Source: Parasitella parasitica
Taxonomy: Eukaryota > Mucoromycota > Mucoromycetes > Mucorales > Mucoraceae
DNA length: 40,379 nt
Assembly (NCBI GenBank): GCA_025201805.1
Contig: MU619271.1
Span: 66,679 to 107,057 of the forward strand
Reading direction: 5' to 3'
The notes under the pieces are model-generated. The model saw only the letters and a list, made by a program, of their open reading frames with translations, had not been told where the DNA came from and searched no databases. Below, piece by piece: positions 10,327 through 20,978 of this stretch; position 1 is the first letter of the stretch; every line of letters starts with the position of its first letter. The translations under genes were made by a program, and so were the position numbers.

Positions 10327-10631
10327 AATCATACATCATGATATATTGCACGTTCTTCATGATCATATTGGGCTGTTTAATTGAATTAATTTGTAATGGT
10401 GTCACCAAAACGTTACTATAGTAAGGAAATTTTATTAAAAAAAAGGTATGAAGAAGACGAAGAATATTACAACTATACAAAAATATCAAGAAAAGACGTT
10501 GTCGAGTGCTATGTATACTTGTTTTGTATGTATATATAAAAAAAAAAGAAAGAAAAGATGCTCAGAGTTGACTATGTATACTATGTTATTATGTGGAAAG
10601 AGTAGTAAAAGGTATTGCAAAATGGGTATTT

Positions 10632-11451
10632 TTAAATATCAAGAGCTAAACTCTCCATAACTAGCAGAACAGCATCCTGCGCACGATCATTGAATTCCTC
10701 TAATAAATTGGTTTCAACAGATGCTAATTGGCCATAGAGCCAGTGAGACTCGAATGCTACATCTTGTTGTGTTTGCTCTTCTTGATGGATAACGTTGATT
10801 TGGAAGGGTTGACGAAGCTTCCATTCAACAGTAACTACAGATGGCTTTTCAGCATCGCCCTGTTTAATAATGTGCGTGGATGCTTGGCGCATCAAAATAG
10901 ACGAAGACTGCTCAGCATTTACAATCAATCCAAGCTGATGGCTAATCTTCTTGTTTAGTATCATGATAGAGTCCAACAAGTTGGCTTCAATTTCATCCTG
11001 ATTTGTGCGTTCCTGAGTATTGTCGATTTGCTGGATTGTGTTTAGCCCATCGATATGAGAGATATCAGTAGAAACAAGAGGGTTTACGGAGGCTAACAAA
11101 CTCGCACGCATAAAATTGAGGTTGCGGTTCATAGATTTTTGAGCCGATTGACGAGCTGCGTTAAAGAATGTCAATATTACGGCCAACTGCAACAGTAGAC
11201 AACATACCATCAACATTGCCATGGCTGATAGACTGCGGTAAAAAGGTGAGCACGTTTTCAGACACATCCAACATGACTTGATCAACGATATTCTCATAGT
11301 ACTCTGCTAAACTCTCTGTCAAGAGAAATCCAGCTTCAGAAATGTACGGCTTGGATGATGCTGTGGAGATGGATGAAAGCAGGATTGGAGCTGCATTCAC
11401 AGCAGAAAACACAATACATGACATTGTGATGATAGAACGTGCAAATAGCAT
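10632..11451 (-). CDS. Secreted protein of unknown function (255 aa, 2 exons)
   Basis: Exons 11451-11208 and 11155-10632, with a 52-nt intron that removes a frame change. I do not recognise the family. The N-terminus is a signal peptide (MLFARSIITMSCIVFSAVNA, likely cut before Ala/Pro). The mature chain is largely helical-looking with repeated polar/hydrophobic alternation. It has no cysteines, transmembrane segment or GPI signal, and ends MESLALDI. A TATTTATA (11618-11625) could serve as TATA box about 170 nt upstream. Splicing is inferred from GTATGT...CGCAG and from the unbroken downstream frame. It could be a structural cell-surface or secretory-pathway protein; there is no evidence for enzymatic activity. 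Confidence 0.75.
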
Positions 11452-11976
11452 TTTTTTTTGTTGTAGTAAAAATTAAAAAAAGGGCGAAAAGAATGGGAGG
11501 TGTGTGTTTGTTTTATTATAAAGGAATGAATGAATAGGTGATGTTTATTGTTATGAAAAATACAACACAACAAAATAAAAATGATGAATGAGGGGAAAAC
11601 ACTCGTAGAAGTCCAAATATTTATATTCATTTCAAAAGAAGGAGTCAGTATTAATCAAGATAGTTTTGTGCAACAAGCTAAATTTCTAAAGTTTCCTTGC
11701 AAGAAAAAAAACTGATTAAAAAAGATTGTCTGCCTCCTTAAGATTATAAGATTTTCCTCTCCTCTTCTTGTGCTTGTAATGTATATTCAAAGCAAAATAC
11801 TCCTCTATTTAGTAGCTGGAAATCGTCTCCTTTGCTCGTTTTAAATTGTCTTTTTCCTTTTATGCTTATCCGGTTCTACAAAATGTTACAGAACATGTTG
11901 AAAGTCAGTACTTTATCAATTTATTTGGTGTCTCTGAGAAAACAAAAAAAAAGGGATGATATATGATCGACTTGGG
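11452..11976. other. Intergenic, between RFT1 end and secreted-protein start
   Basis: 525 bp, AT-rich. Apart from the TATA-like TATTTATA at 11618-11625 (for the minus-strand gene to the left) I see no gene. Frames here are low-complexity. Confidence 0.4.
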
Positions 11977-13776
11977 TTACTCATATTTGTGCATCTTTAA
12001 ACGTTTCACATCGTTGATTAGAGATTTTTCCTTCCAAAACCTGAACGATAAAACACAAGACTATGAGATGTCACTGAAAAGCAAACTGAAAATAAACTTA
12101 CATAATGAGACAAACGAGTATAAAACATACACCTCCAACTGCTACATGCAGAGCTTTTTCTTTTAGCGTATGCCATCCAATGCTGTTTTTGGACCAGTGG
12201 GTCACGAACCAAGCCAAGACAAAAGAAGAAAGGGTTGCAACATGGGGACTCCATTGACGCATAGAGAGCGCAATATGAGAAAAGTATCGACGAATATAAT
12301 GCCAACTATAGCAAATGCGGATTGTAAGGTTGACCATATTTGCCATTATCAACCCAGTAGCACCCAGCTCCAGCTGATGCATGAATACGAACCCAGAGGC
12401 CATAAAACACACTGAAAACAGGACCATGAAATAGCTCAACCGAGTAAGATCACCCTTGCTGGCTACCGCCTGCACGAAACCTTCGGTTATTCCATTGATA
12501 CCCATAAAAGGGATATACACACAGTACATGGCAAGCGTTCCAGGGGCATTTCCTTTGCCAATAGACCATTTCTTACCCACCAACAGGTCGATCAGCGTTG
12601 ATGTGTAATTGGTTGCAAAGCAGATAAAGACGAGGCCCAGCAAAACATGGAATTTGATCAATATCAGCAACGCATTGGCAGCGGTTTGTTCGTTTGCCCG
12701 CTTCTTTCTGTCATCTTGGGCGGATAAAAGTAGCTTTGAAAAGAAGGTTCGGCCTGTTTCTTCTAATGGCTGAAACAAGATGCGAGCGATCAGAGACCCT
12801 GCGTTGTCGTGTCATGTCAAATTTCTATGCGTAAAAAAAAAAAGGAATTCTTTTTTACCATAATTCACGACAAATGCATAAACTCCTCTGTCTTGCATAC
12901 CACAAAGCACCGAAACCAGCATTTTGTCTCCTTCTGTCAATACATGTTTCAAAAACGATTGTTTCGTCATGGTGATACCCAAATTTAATAGAGTTTTGTC
13001 GAACCAATATGAGCTGCGTGTGTGCACGCTTTAATCATCAGCTTGTATTTCCCATAGTACACATACCTTTTCTTCTCATCGTCTGTGATTTTGTGCGGCA
13101 ACAACTTCTGGATGGACTTGCTTTTATACAGGAAGAATCCCAAATAGCCCATCATCATGATCACTCCAAACGCAAACTGGGCGATCGCAAAGGCCAAAAT
13201 GCCCAGCTGCTCGTCTCCAGCAAAATACAATGTCAATCCAAATGTGATCAAGCATCTGAAAATGACAGCTACGCCCTCGACAGTAACGCGAAGCTGGAAA
13301 TACAACTGATTCAACGCCAATACAAAAAGCGGCTCCACCAGCAGCTCCAAAAACGATGCAGCGCCGTACGATATCACTGCTAACCGATAAAATGGAAATT
13401 GCGCAGACTGCTCCTCTGAGATGGTTGATAGATAATAAGCGCAGGTAATCAGTGTGGTGATTAAACCAAACAAAGTGGGGATGTACGCAAGATTGATGAT
13501 CGTTTGTTGGTTTTTACTCGATCGAATCAATGCTGAGCGAAAACCCTCGCGAGAGATAAACAAAATCGTCGATGATAGAAGTTCCAGATTTACAGAAGCA
13601 ATGCCAAATGTCTCTTTGGATATGTACCTTAGCATAATCTGATTTAATGAAAATGTCATCATACGCGATAAGAACTGTAACAGGATCAAATACGATGCTC
13701 CCTTGGCTGTTGCTGCCAGTAGATTATCGTCTTTGCTGGATGCTGTGTCTGGCTTTGGCTCTTCTTTTGTATCCAT
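11977..13776 (-). CDS. RFT1: RFT1-like ER membrane protein of N-glycosylation (541 aa, 4 exons)
   Basis: Exons 13776-13067, 13013-12859, 12798-12102 and 12040-11977. RFT1 acts in the ER membrane and is needed for dolichol-linked Man5GlcNAc2 to reach the lumenal side for N-glycan assembly; whether it is itself the flippase is debated. The protein is polytopic (about 12 hydrophobic segments, MOP-type fold). It begins after a short hydrophilic tail with KGASYLILLQFLSRMMTFSL, then FGIASVNLELLSSTILFISR, and later KHVLTEGDKMLVSV, a stretch conserved in RFT1. The C-terminus is basic (KRLKMHKYE). Length is normal for the family. The frame stays open 57 codons upstream of the chosen Met, but that part does not look like the conserved N-terminus. 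The tiny last exon was recovered by splicing a 61-nt intron. Confidence 0.93.
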
Positions 13777-15475
13777 GGATGAATTAATACGAAAGCCGCT
13801 GTATGAAAGGCGTTCATGTACAAAAGAAAAAGTTATCAAATGGCTGGTCAGAGGTAATAAAAGCGCCATTGCAGAAATGTGGAGATTCAATTGACTTGAG
13901 TTGACATGTAGAAATAAGCATGCTGCATTCATTCTCTGCCACAGCATTTCAATGCGGCAATCTGCTCATATTCGCACCTTTCAGCTTGTACTGTATAGGG
14001 TGCATTAGCTGCTACGGTGCTGTTTCAAGTGCTTAAATTTCCTCGAATGTGGCACAATATCGATAGTCAAGAAATGACAACTGTTTAAATCATGATAGAA
14101 AACACTAGTATGTACCCGCGTATTACCAAAGTACACCATCACCCATAAATAGCTATATAAATGTCTCTATCAAATACTTGCACTTCAGGTTTTGATTTTT
14201 ATTTTGGCAAAAAATAGCCACAGACTTTTGAATGAAGAAGGAGTGCCAGCTTTTGCGCTCCTAAAATTTGCTTTTTTGCTCAATTAAATTATCAACACGA
14301 GTTAGGTACTATAAAGTATATCTTATTGAGGCTACGTAAGGGTCCTAAGTGCCAAAAATGCAGGCAAAAGAACTTTTCAGTGTCAAGTGTAGGCTATTTG
14401 TCGCTATGATGGCCCAAATAACCGCTTGTTTGACCCAACCAACCGCTCAAAATCATGGCAAACGCTTTCTCAAAGCTCGTAGCCACTAACTGGTGCATTT
14501 TTACGAAAAAAAATAGGTGATGAAAAATCAACTAATTTTCGACAATTTTGCATGAGGGATGATGACAAGCAAAAATGAGACGAAATCGCAATTCTTGAAA
14601 TTTGACACCAAAATTGCAGCTTTTTACTAAGGTATATTAAGATCGAAAACATTCCATTTTCCGGCATGAGAATGGTAAAGCCTTTTTGAGGGTATTTTTA
14701 TGCTCACTTTTGACTAAAGGTCAAGAAACGCATTTTACTTCATTTGCATACTACTCAAATTTTTCGGTTAAAAAATTATTTTTAAAATACACTGTTGGAA
14801 GTGCAGTTTAATGGCCCATAAAGTTGCTTAGACGCACAATGCATCTTGTTTTAGTATATTTCAGAGATATGTACGAAAAAGTGTTAAGAGATTGCCAAAT
14901 TTGGCCTCGGTTGATCAATATCGACAAAAATAAACGCGGAATTCGAATGGGCTCAGCACGCGAAAGCTGATGCCAAATACTTTTTATACTACTGTAGCTA
15001 TAACATGAAAAAAAAAAAATAGCGGGTGAACATGTAACTTCTCGGATCCAGCTTTCCGACTGTTCTATTCAACCATGTAGGGCTATCCTCAGAATAATTT
15101 TGTCGAGTTGATTTTTGCAAACATGCCAACCAAGCCAAAATGCGGTTTCCATTTAAATTCTATACCTATATACAATAATTAATCCAAGCAAGGCTTTTTA
15201 CTTACTTTATTCTCTTCTCTCTCTCTCTCAAATAGAACATTGGCCAAGAAAGTCATGAAATGAGAAGTCGTTTTGATCTTGTTCTTCATACCAATTAACA
15301 AGAGCAAGATGTAAAAAGTTGGCTGAAAATGACACAATGCAGTAAAGACAAAATAATAATCTTGGATGAGAATTAACAAGATAAACAATGGTATTTCAGT
15401 TTTTTATTGCATTTTAAAAAAAGCCTTTGATGTTGGTTATTTGATCAGTTGCATTAGTTGTTATATTTCAACAGC
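13777..15475. other. 1.7-kb region without a recognisable gene
   Basis: AT-rich with many stops in all frames. The stretch 14330-15100 looks more mixed in composition than ordinary intergenic DNA (for example two related blocks, AATAACCGCTTGTTTGACCC and CAACCAACCGCTC, near 14418-14450), so it could be an old repeat. It shows no TIRs or LTRs that I can see. The frame at 14667-14470 is not convincing. Confidence 0.4.
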
Positions 15476-16950
15476 TTAGCCAAACTTCTTGCTAGCAGAT
15501 TTATCACGTCCGACAGTAAAAAGGAATACACACCCGATTACCAGCAAAGATCCAACGCCCTTATATTTGGTAAAGCCTAGATTGCAATGCAAAAATAAAT
15601 TGACTATGCATATCTACCGTTATTCAACTTACACTGAGCAGAATCTGATTCACAATACCAAGCATCACTAATAATATAGATCAACACAGCTCTCAACCCT
15701 TGCAAAATGCCAGTGGCAACCTGTTTTTGATTCAGCAGCAGTTTATGACCCATTTTTACCGTATGCAACTTACACTTCCTGTTCTATCAATCAGCTCATA
15801 ATAGTTCCATGAATGAGACGCATTCGCCACAATCACCAATAAGTACATGAGCCATACTGATGTCAAATCGGTTCCTTCTTTGATGTGGATCAATTGGTCG
15901 AATCGAGGCAAAGTGTACAAACTAATCCAGATGAGTGAAATGACTGAAGTATAAATACCAGAATAAAAGCAGATCCTGGCAGGTAATAGCGGAGGCTTTT
16001 GCTGGCTCATTATGTAATCTGAGTAAACATACACACAAGCTACACAGAGGTATATTTACGACAAAATCAGTAATATGCGTATTTTTTAGGATATTCTACC
16101 TACAATAAAAAAACGTGCCACCCAGTGTCATCAATGTACCAAACATGAGTGTTGTGGTTTTTGCGACAGATTGCTCGTCCACATCCTCCAAAGACGAAAA
16201 ATTTCCCATTGAACTGATTGCTAGCCCTGTGCTCGTGCCAAAAATAGCAATCCATTGCATAGTTGTCAACCTTCGTTTCATAAGCAGCCATGTCAAAATG
16301 GCACACCATATGACCACACTGCTGTAAATAACTTGGTACATCTACGCCATTTGATCTTAGTATATATAATGCTTTAACGCTGTAGAATATATATGCTTTA
16401 CCCCACTGCCAACGACAGCAAACCCAACAGTGACACAAAAGTTTGCAAACACATCTAACAAAGCTAATTTTATCACTGATTTGTGGGGAATAGGTCCTTC
16501 TGTGTATGGCACATTAGTTGTGGAAATTATGTGTCCATCATCAGATGGTTGGTTGACCTGTACCTGAAAGTGCAATAAAGATTAATTTTCATTTTGGTAA
16601 AAGAAAAATAAAAGCTGTACATTATATATACTACGTTTAACTTGCCATATTTATATCTTGCTGATCGAGTATACTATAGTCTTTCTGCTTGTTTTTGAGC
16701 AGTATTGGAATGATCAAGCCAACTAACACCATACCAAGATACTGTGCCAATTGCGCTAAATAGCTATCACCAGCTTAAAACAAAACTGTTGAGTCAATTT
16801 TACATTCAAGTCTCGATCGAAAAATAGCAATATCTTACTAGCAGCACCATTGTAGAACAGCCACTGGGTCCCCAACGTCGTGCAAAGGCCTGTTACCATG
16901 AACATGATTTGATGAAATCCAATATATAGCGTTTCGCCGCTGATATTCAT
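15476..16950 (-). CDS. SLC35-like (drug/metabolite transporter superfamily) membrane protein (357 aa, 7 exons)
   Basis: Exons 16950-16839, 16773-16646, 16563-16402, 16341-16104, 16018-15774, 15720-15633 and 15576-15476. The protein has about ten hydrophobic segments, beginning IGFHQIMFMVTGLCTTLGTQW, as in SLC35F-type carriers of Golgi, lysosomal or plasma membranes. Other conserved-looking spots are GSGMYQVIYSSVVIW, the GTSTGLAISSMG helix and the closing GVGSLLVIGCVFLF. The substrate cannot be predicted. Intron 2 (16564-16645) has a GC donor, GCAAGT. For intron 4 the donor GTAGGT was chosen because it keeps frame and gives TFFYYYIMSQ; a donor four bases later would shift the frame. Hydrophilic residues 70-110 form a loop. 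The protein lacks a signal peptide, as expected for the family. Confidence 0.85.
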
Positions 16951-17214
16951 TGTAGCTTTTCGTTTGAATAAGGAAGAAAGAGTGAAAACAAATACGGGGT
17001 TTGGATTTCAAAGTACAAGAGGGCTATCCCTAGAGCAATAATTAGAAATTCAACATTATTCCAAGCAAATACTCTCCGAGCAACTTAAAAACAATGACTG
17101 TACATTCGAGATCGTGCGTTTATTTTCCACTCTTTCACTAATGTTTCTCGATTCCATGGAGATTGGAACAAGCAAATAGGTCATATTAAACATAATAAGG
17201 CTTATGGTATTCTG

Positions 17215-18223
17215 GCTCCAAAAACTTTGGCAGATACATCCCATCGCCGGGCTCTCACAGCAACGCTTTGCTATTATCTCCATTTTCAAACAAGGCAAGG
17301 CCAAGAAATAGCAAGACTGAGCCAGGCGTTTCCGTTCAAAACAAATGATGGCAGATATGTCCTCTCGTGGCTCTTAGCTACAACCTTTTTCTGGACGCGA
17401 TATCACGATAAAGAACACTTTTCCAGGTTCAAGATGAAGGCTATCCATGGTGCAAGTCCTCAGTCAGCCACTGCAAAGAAAACGAGGCAGCTTGGAAAAG
17501 ATAATGTCTAATGCATGGTATAAAGATGAACAAGGCATCAGGTTCCTCAAGGGTCATTGCAGATGTTTCTGAATCTCGAAGTATGGATGGGGGTGATCTA
17601 GAAAACGCAGATGTGAGATCTGAAAAGTCAAGGCTTATTTGGATACTGTGACAAAGAGCCGGACTCTCTGAACATCAGTGGGATTGCCCCCGAGATTCAG
17701 CAGCAGCTTGAAGGAATCAAAAGGCTGATCAATGCTGCAATGACCGAAATCAGTGAGAAGCAGAAAGCTGCACATAATTAAGCTCTGCTATTCCAGGAAC
17801 GCATTCTCCATATCATCAGTGGCAACAACCAACCAATCCTCAGCCCATCTTTACAACATTGTACTATCCAAACTCCAGCTCTGCCAGACCATCTTCCCTA
17901 CACTGCTGGCGGTGTTCCTATTTACACTATGGCCCGTGAAATATCCACAGTCAAAGACCTCTGGAAGGAATGAATATTGGCCAGCCGAAGAGCTGGAAAA
18001 AAAATGAGGCTGCAGTTGGAGGGGAAAAGACAGAAAATGGTTCAATATTAGAAAGCATATAATTGATGCAGTAGAGGACCTGCATAGAAACCATCACATG
18101 TCAACAGAAGAAGCCATTGACACATTGCAAGCAGAAATAAGCAGCAATAAATGGTCTTTGGACAAAGTTGGAAAGCTTCTCCAAAGTAAAAAATATAGTT
18201 ATTGCGATAGTTCAAAATAAAAG
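17215..18223 (+). pseudogene. Broken gene with a GCR1_C-like C-terminal domain
   Basis: A run of open frames separated by lesions. The clearest part starts near 17610: one frame gives GIAPEIQQQLEGIKRLINAA, is stopped by TAA at 17779-17781, then continues through QERILHIISGNNQPI to MAREISTVKDLWKE. A one-base shift follows near 17972, and another near 18020 leads to KWFNIRKHIIDAVEDL and STEEAIDTLQAE, ending at a stop near 18220. The pattern STVKDLWxEW...G, basic 'R..I..I' helix and closing helix fits the GCR1_C domain, which occurs in fungal DNA-binding proteins and in some mobile-element genes. The upstream frame 17227-17511 may be its N-terminal part. At least three lesions make it nonfunctional as read. 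Confidence 0.6.
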
Positions 18224-18896
18224 AAGATTAGAGTAAAGCATGATTTCTTGAAAACTAATGGTGCAACTAGTCTCTATTAGACTGAAGCTTTATACCGGGA
18301 TTAAGCAATAAGCAATACGATCAAAATAATCTAAATTTGATATAGCATGTGTGGAAACAAAGTAGACTCAATATTCACATGTAACATATATTATTAGATA
18401 CATTGCATTTAAATTTCAAAAAATATGTTTGCTTTAGCACTGGGCTCCAAAGCTGAGAGACTTCTGCTGGCATCTGACTGAGGGATATGATAAAGAAGTC
18501 CTTTGTTGTTACTGCAAAATTCTTCATTGATCGAGAGCCTTTTTCATATCATTAGATTGTGAATTGATAAGCAAATATGCAACGTGCATTTCAGCATGTC
18601 TTGTCCGGTTGAAAATCGACGCTTCTGTCAACCAGACAGCGCTTGAATGTGTGCCATCTACAGGAGGTGAATGTTCCCGCTTTAGAGAGTGTGGCGAGTG
18701 TGTAGGTTGGATAAAATTTTGATGACATCGTCTTGGATTGAATCTAAACTCACCTTGTTTTTGACAAATGTCTCGTCGAAACGTTGGCAGACATTTGGGC
18801 ACAACTGCCCTGTGTCTATATAATAACGGGGTTGTATTACGAAAAAAACAAAATTTTTATCCTTATTTTTTTTTTTTGCCAACAAAAAAGTACAAC
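18224..18896. other. Intergenic, upstream of MSS51
   Basis: No supported gene. Overlapping minus-strand frames at 18524-18885 carry no recognisable motif and run into the MSS51 5' region. A long T-rich run (18852-18877) precedes the MSS51 start. Confidence 0.4.
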
Positions 18897-20391
18897 ATGA
18901 ATAGAGGTTTAAAGCAATTCCTTCCAGCTTCTCGTAGTCTGTTACGCAATCAAACTCGCCGTACTTCTACATGTCTCGTTAGCTTGAAATCATTGCCGAA
19001 AGCATCCAATACTGCCGTTGCTATGCGCAAAAGATTTTTGACACAATCTGTGGCTCGCCCTATATCCTTCAAGGGTATCTTTAGTGGTAAAGACGAAGAC
19101 CCTGAAACCAAGCTGATTTTAGAGCAAGACAATCTTTTCCATGTGCTATCAAATTCGCCATTACCCGAATTGAAAGATAGGGCTGCTATCGTCAACAAGT
19201 ATGGCGTATGTCCTGTTTGTGATACACATAATGAAGAGCATGAAGCCAAGAAGAAGCCTACTTACGACTGCCCGGATTGCGGCTACCCTACCCATTGTAG
19301 TGAAGATCATTATAAACAGGGTTATCAAGCTCACCATGCTGAGAATTGTGCCATTCTGCGTGAAATTAATGAAGATGACCATGATTTGCGTTCTGGTAGA
19401 CCCATGCGTGAATTCGAATTCCCAAGTAAGCGCACATTTGAACGCTGGATACTGGTTATTTCTAACCCCTTTGTTAGGTGCACAGGGTTTTGATGAAGCT
19501 GTCAATATGGCAAATTGGGATGTTTTCTTTTATACCCGTAGTTTCCCTTCCATGGATTCTGACAGATCGATGCGTCATGTCTCCAAACTATTAACTTATC
19601 CCATGTCAATTGCTGCTGTTTTGCATCAATCTAGTCCTTACAAATATGGCGAACAAGTGACCGCTGAGGGCATGAGATCCATTGCTGGTAAATGTGCTAA
19701 ATGTGTTGGATTGTTATTTGAGCATGGGTGACTAATATCTGCAAATTCGGTAGCTTTAAGAACTATACTTTACCCTCACAGCCAAGTCAGTAATGATGCT
19801 CAGACTCAAATTCGTACCGACACCATCAATGTGTATCTTCTCGGTGCTCGTGCAGAAGCTACTTTGCCTTCTCACATTTGGCTTCAGCTGGCTTATCTGT
19901 TCCCTGCTACGCCTTTCCACATTCACTTCATTGGACCCGACGCATTAGCACCCAACCAAGAACCTCATACTAAATCTGTCAACGAACGTCTCTTTTTTAC
20001 TTTTGATAATGCCATGTACCATGACTATCATGAAACCATTGAAAAGTTTGATCCTTTCACTGATTTATTCTTTTTGTTTTCCCCTGGTATCGGCCATTCT
20101 AACACACGTCGACACTGGAAGACATCTATTGAGAAGGCGCTAGAGACCAAATGTCCCATTTTTGTTACAGGTTATGATGAAGCAGATATGAAGAACGATG
20201 TCGAGGCTGTCGAGCAAGATTATAATGGAGAATTCGACTGGATCTTGAAGCCTTCTGTCAACGAATTTAGAAGCTTAAAACGTGATGTCAACTTGATGGA
20301 TTTAAGACAAACCATCTTTGCGAATTACGGCATCTGGGGCATTCGCGGCAAACGTTACGATGTTACTCATGATCCTGAAAGTAACGAGTAA
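18897..20391 (+). CDS. MSS51: MSS51-like mitochondrial COX1 translation factor (458 aa, 3 exons)
   Basis: Exons 18897-19425, 19478-19687 and 19754-20391. In yeast Mss51 activates COX1 mRNA translation and binds newly made Cox1 in the mitochondrial matrix or inner membrane, coupling synthesis to complex IV assembly. The first 55 residues are rich in Arg, Ser, Thr and lack acidic residues, fitting a mitochondrial presequence. A zinc-binding MYND-like cluster follows: C105PVC108, C125PDC128, C134, then HH and C151. The C-terminal half has the conserved stretches FDEAVNMANWDVFFYTR, DRSMRHVSKLLTYP and LLGARAEATLP...FIGP. The frame is open 43 codons upstream of the chosen ATG, but that upstream part is not presequence-like. 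Both introns were placed so that the conserved core is continuous; exon lengths give a full frame. Confidence 0.92.
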
Positions 20392-20926
20392 ATCCTGTTT
20401 CTGATCTTTTCCTCTGTGTATATATATAAAAAAAAAGCTCTATTCTCTTTAAATGTTTGCACTCTTTCCCCACTTCTCTCATCCCTCTTGGTTTTTTCTT
20501 GTTATGATTACACCTTTAATATAGCTAATAGACAGAAGTATATGTAATAAAGATGCTCTATCTCCATGAGTGAGAAAAAGTAATTGGATGCACACACAGA
20601 TTCTTGCGAGTTATCAAACGTAGCACACCAATTGTTTTTTATAAGTTTGTATTTTCTGTACCCCAACCGTTCATCATAACAGGTGAAAGAAAAAAAAAAT
20701 AATAGCACTCGAGTCGTAATTCATTTTGAAGCCAATGCTCTCAACAACAGACAAAAGTGGCCATAGACAGTTATTGTAAAATACTGTATCGGTTTGATGT
20801 TATACTGTACATCACATTGGGTGCATAGAGCGCTTATCTTGTTCTTACATAATAATGTGACGCTTCGAGCTTGTGGAGATGGTGTTTGTATGCTCATATC
20901 TTACTATATCGGTATTTCTGGTTCTT

Positions 20927-20964
<38 letters not shown>

Positions 20965-20978
20965 ATATAATTTTCGCC
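20392..20978. other. Intergenic with CT microsatellite, upstream of NAD kinase
   Basis: 587 bp. AT-rich after the MSS51 stop, with TATATATAAAAAAAAA near 20418. It ends in a pure CT tract (20934-20962) and CTTTATATAATTTTCGCC just before the NAD kinase ATG. No gene seen. Confidence 0.5.
20934..20962 (+). repeat. (TC)n microsatellite in the NAD kinase 5' region
   Basis: About 14 uninterrupted TC/CT units, 17 bases upstream of the start codon. Pyrimidine tracts are common in fungal promoters near transcription starts; a role here is inference. Confidence 0.85.

Noticed and set aside
13777-13947. N-terminal extension of RFT1 by 57 codons
   Set aside because: The extension does not resemble the RFT1 N-terminus; the conserved start fits the Met at 13776.
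18524-18885. Overlapping minus-strand frames before MSS51
   Set aside because: No domain, signal peptide or splice logic; they overlap the MSS51 promoter.
20871-20978. NAD kinase start 36 codons upstream
   Set aside because: It would translate the CT microsatellite as a Ser-Leu repeat; the ATG at 20979 has a better context.
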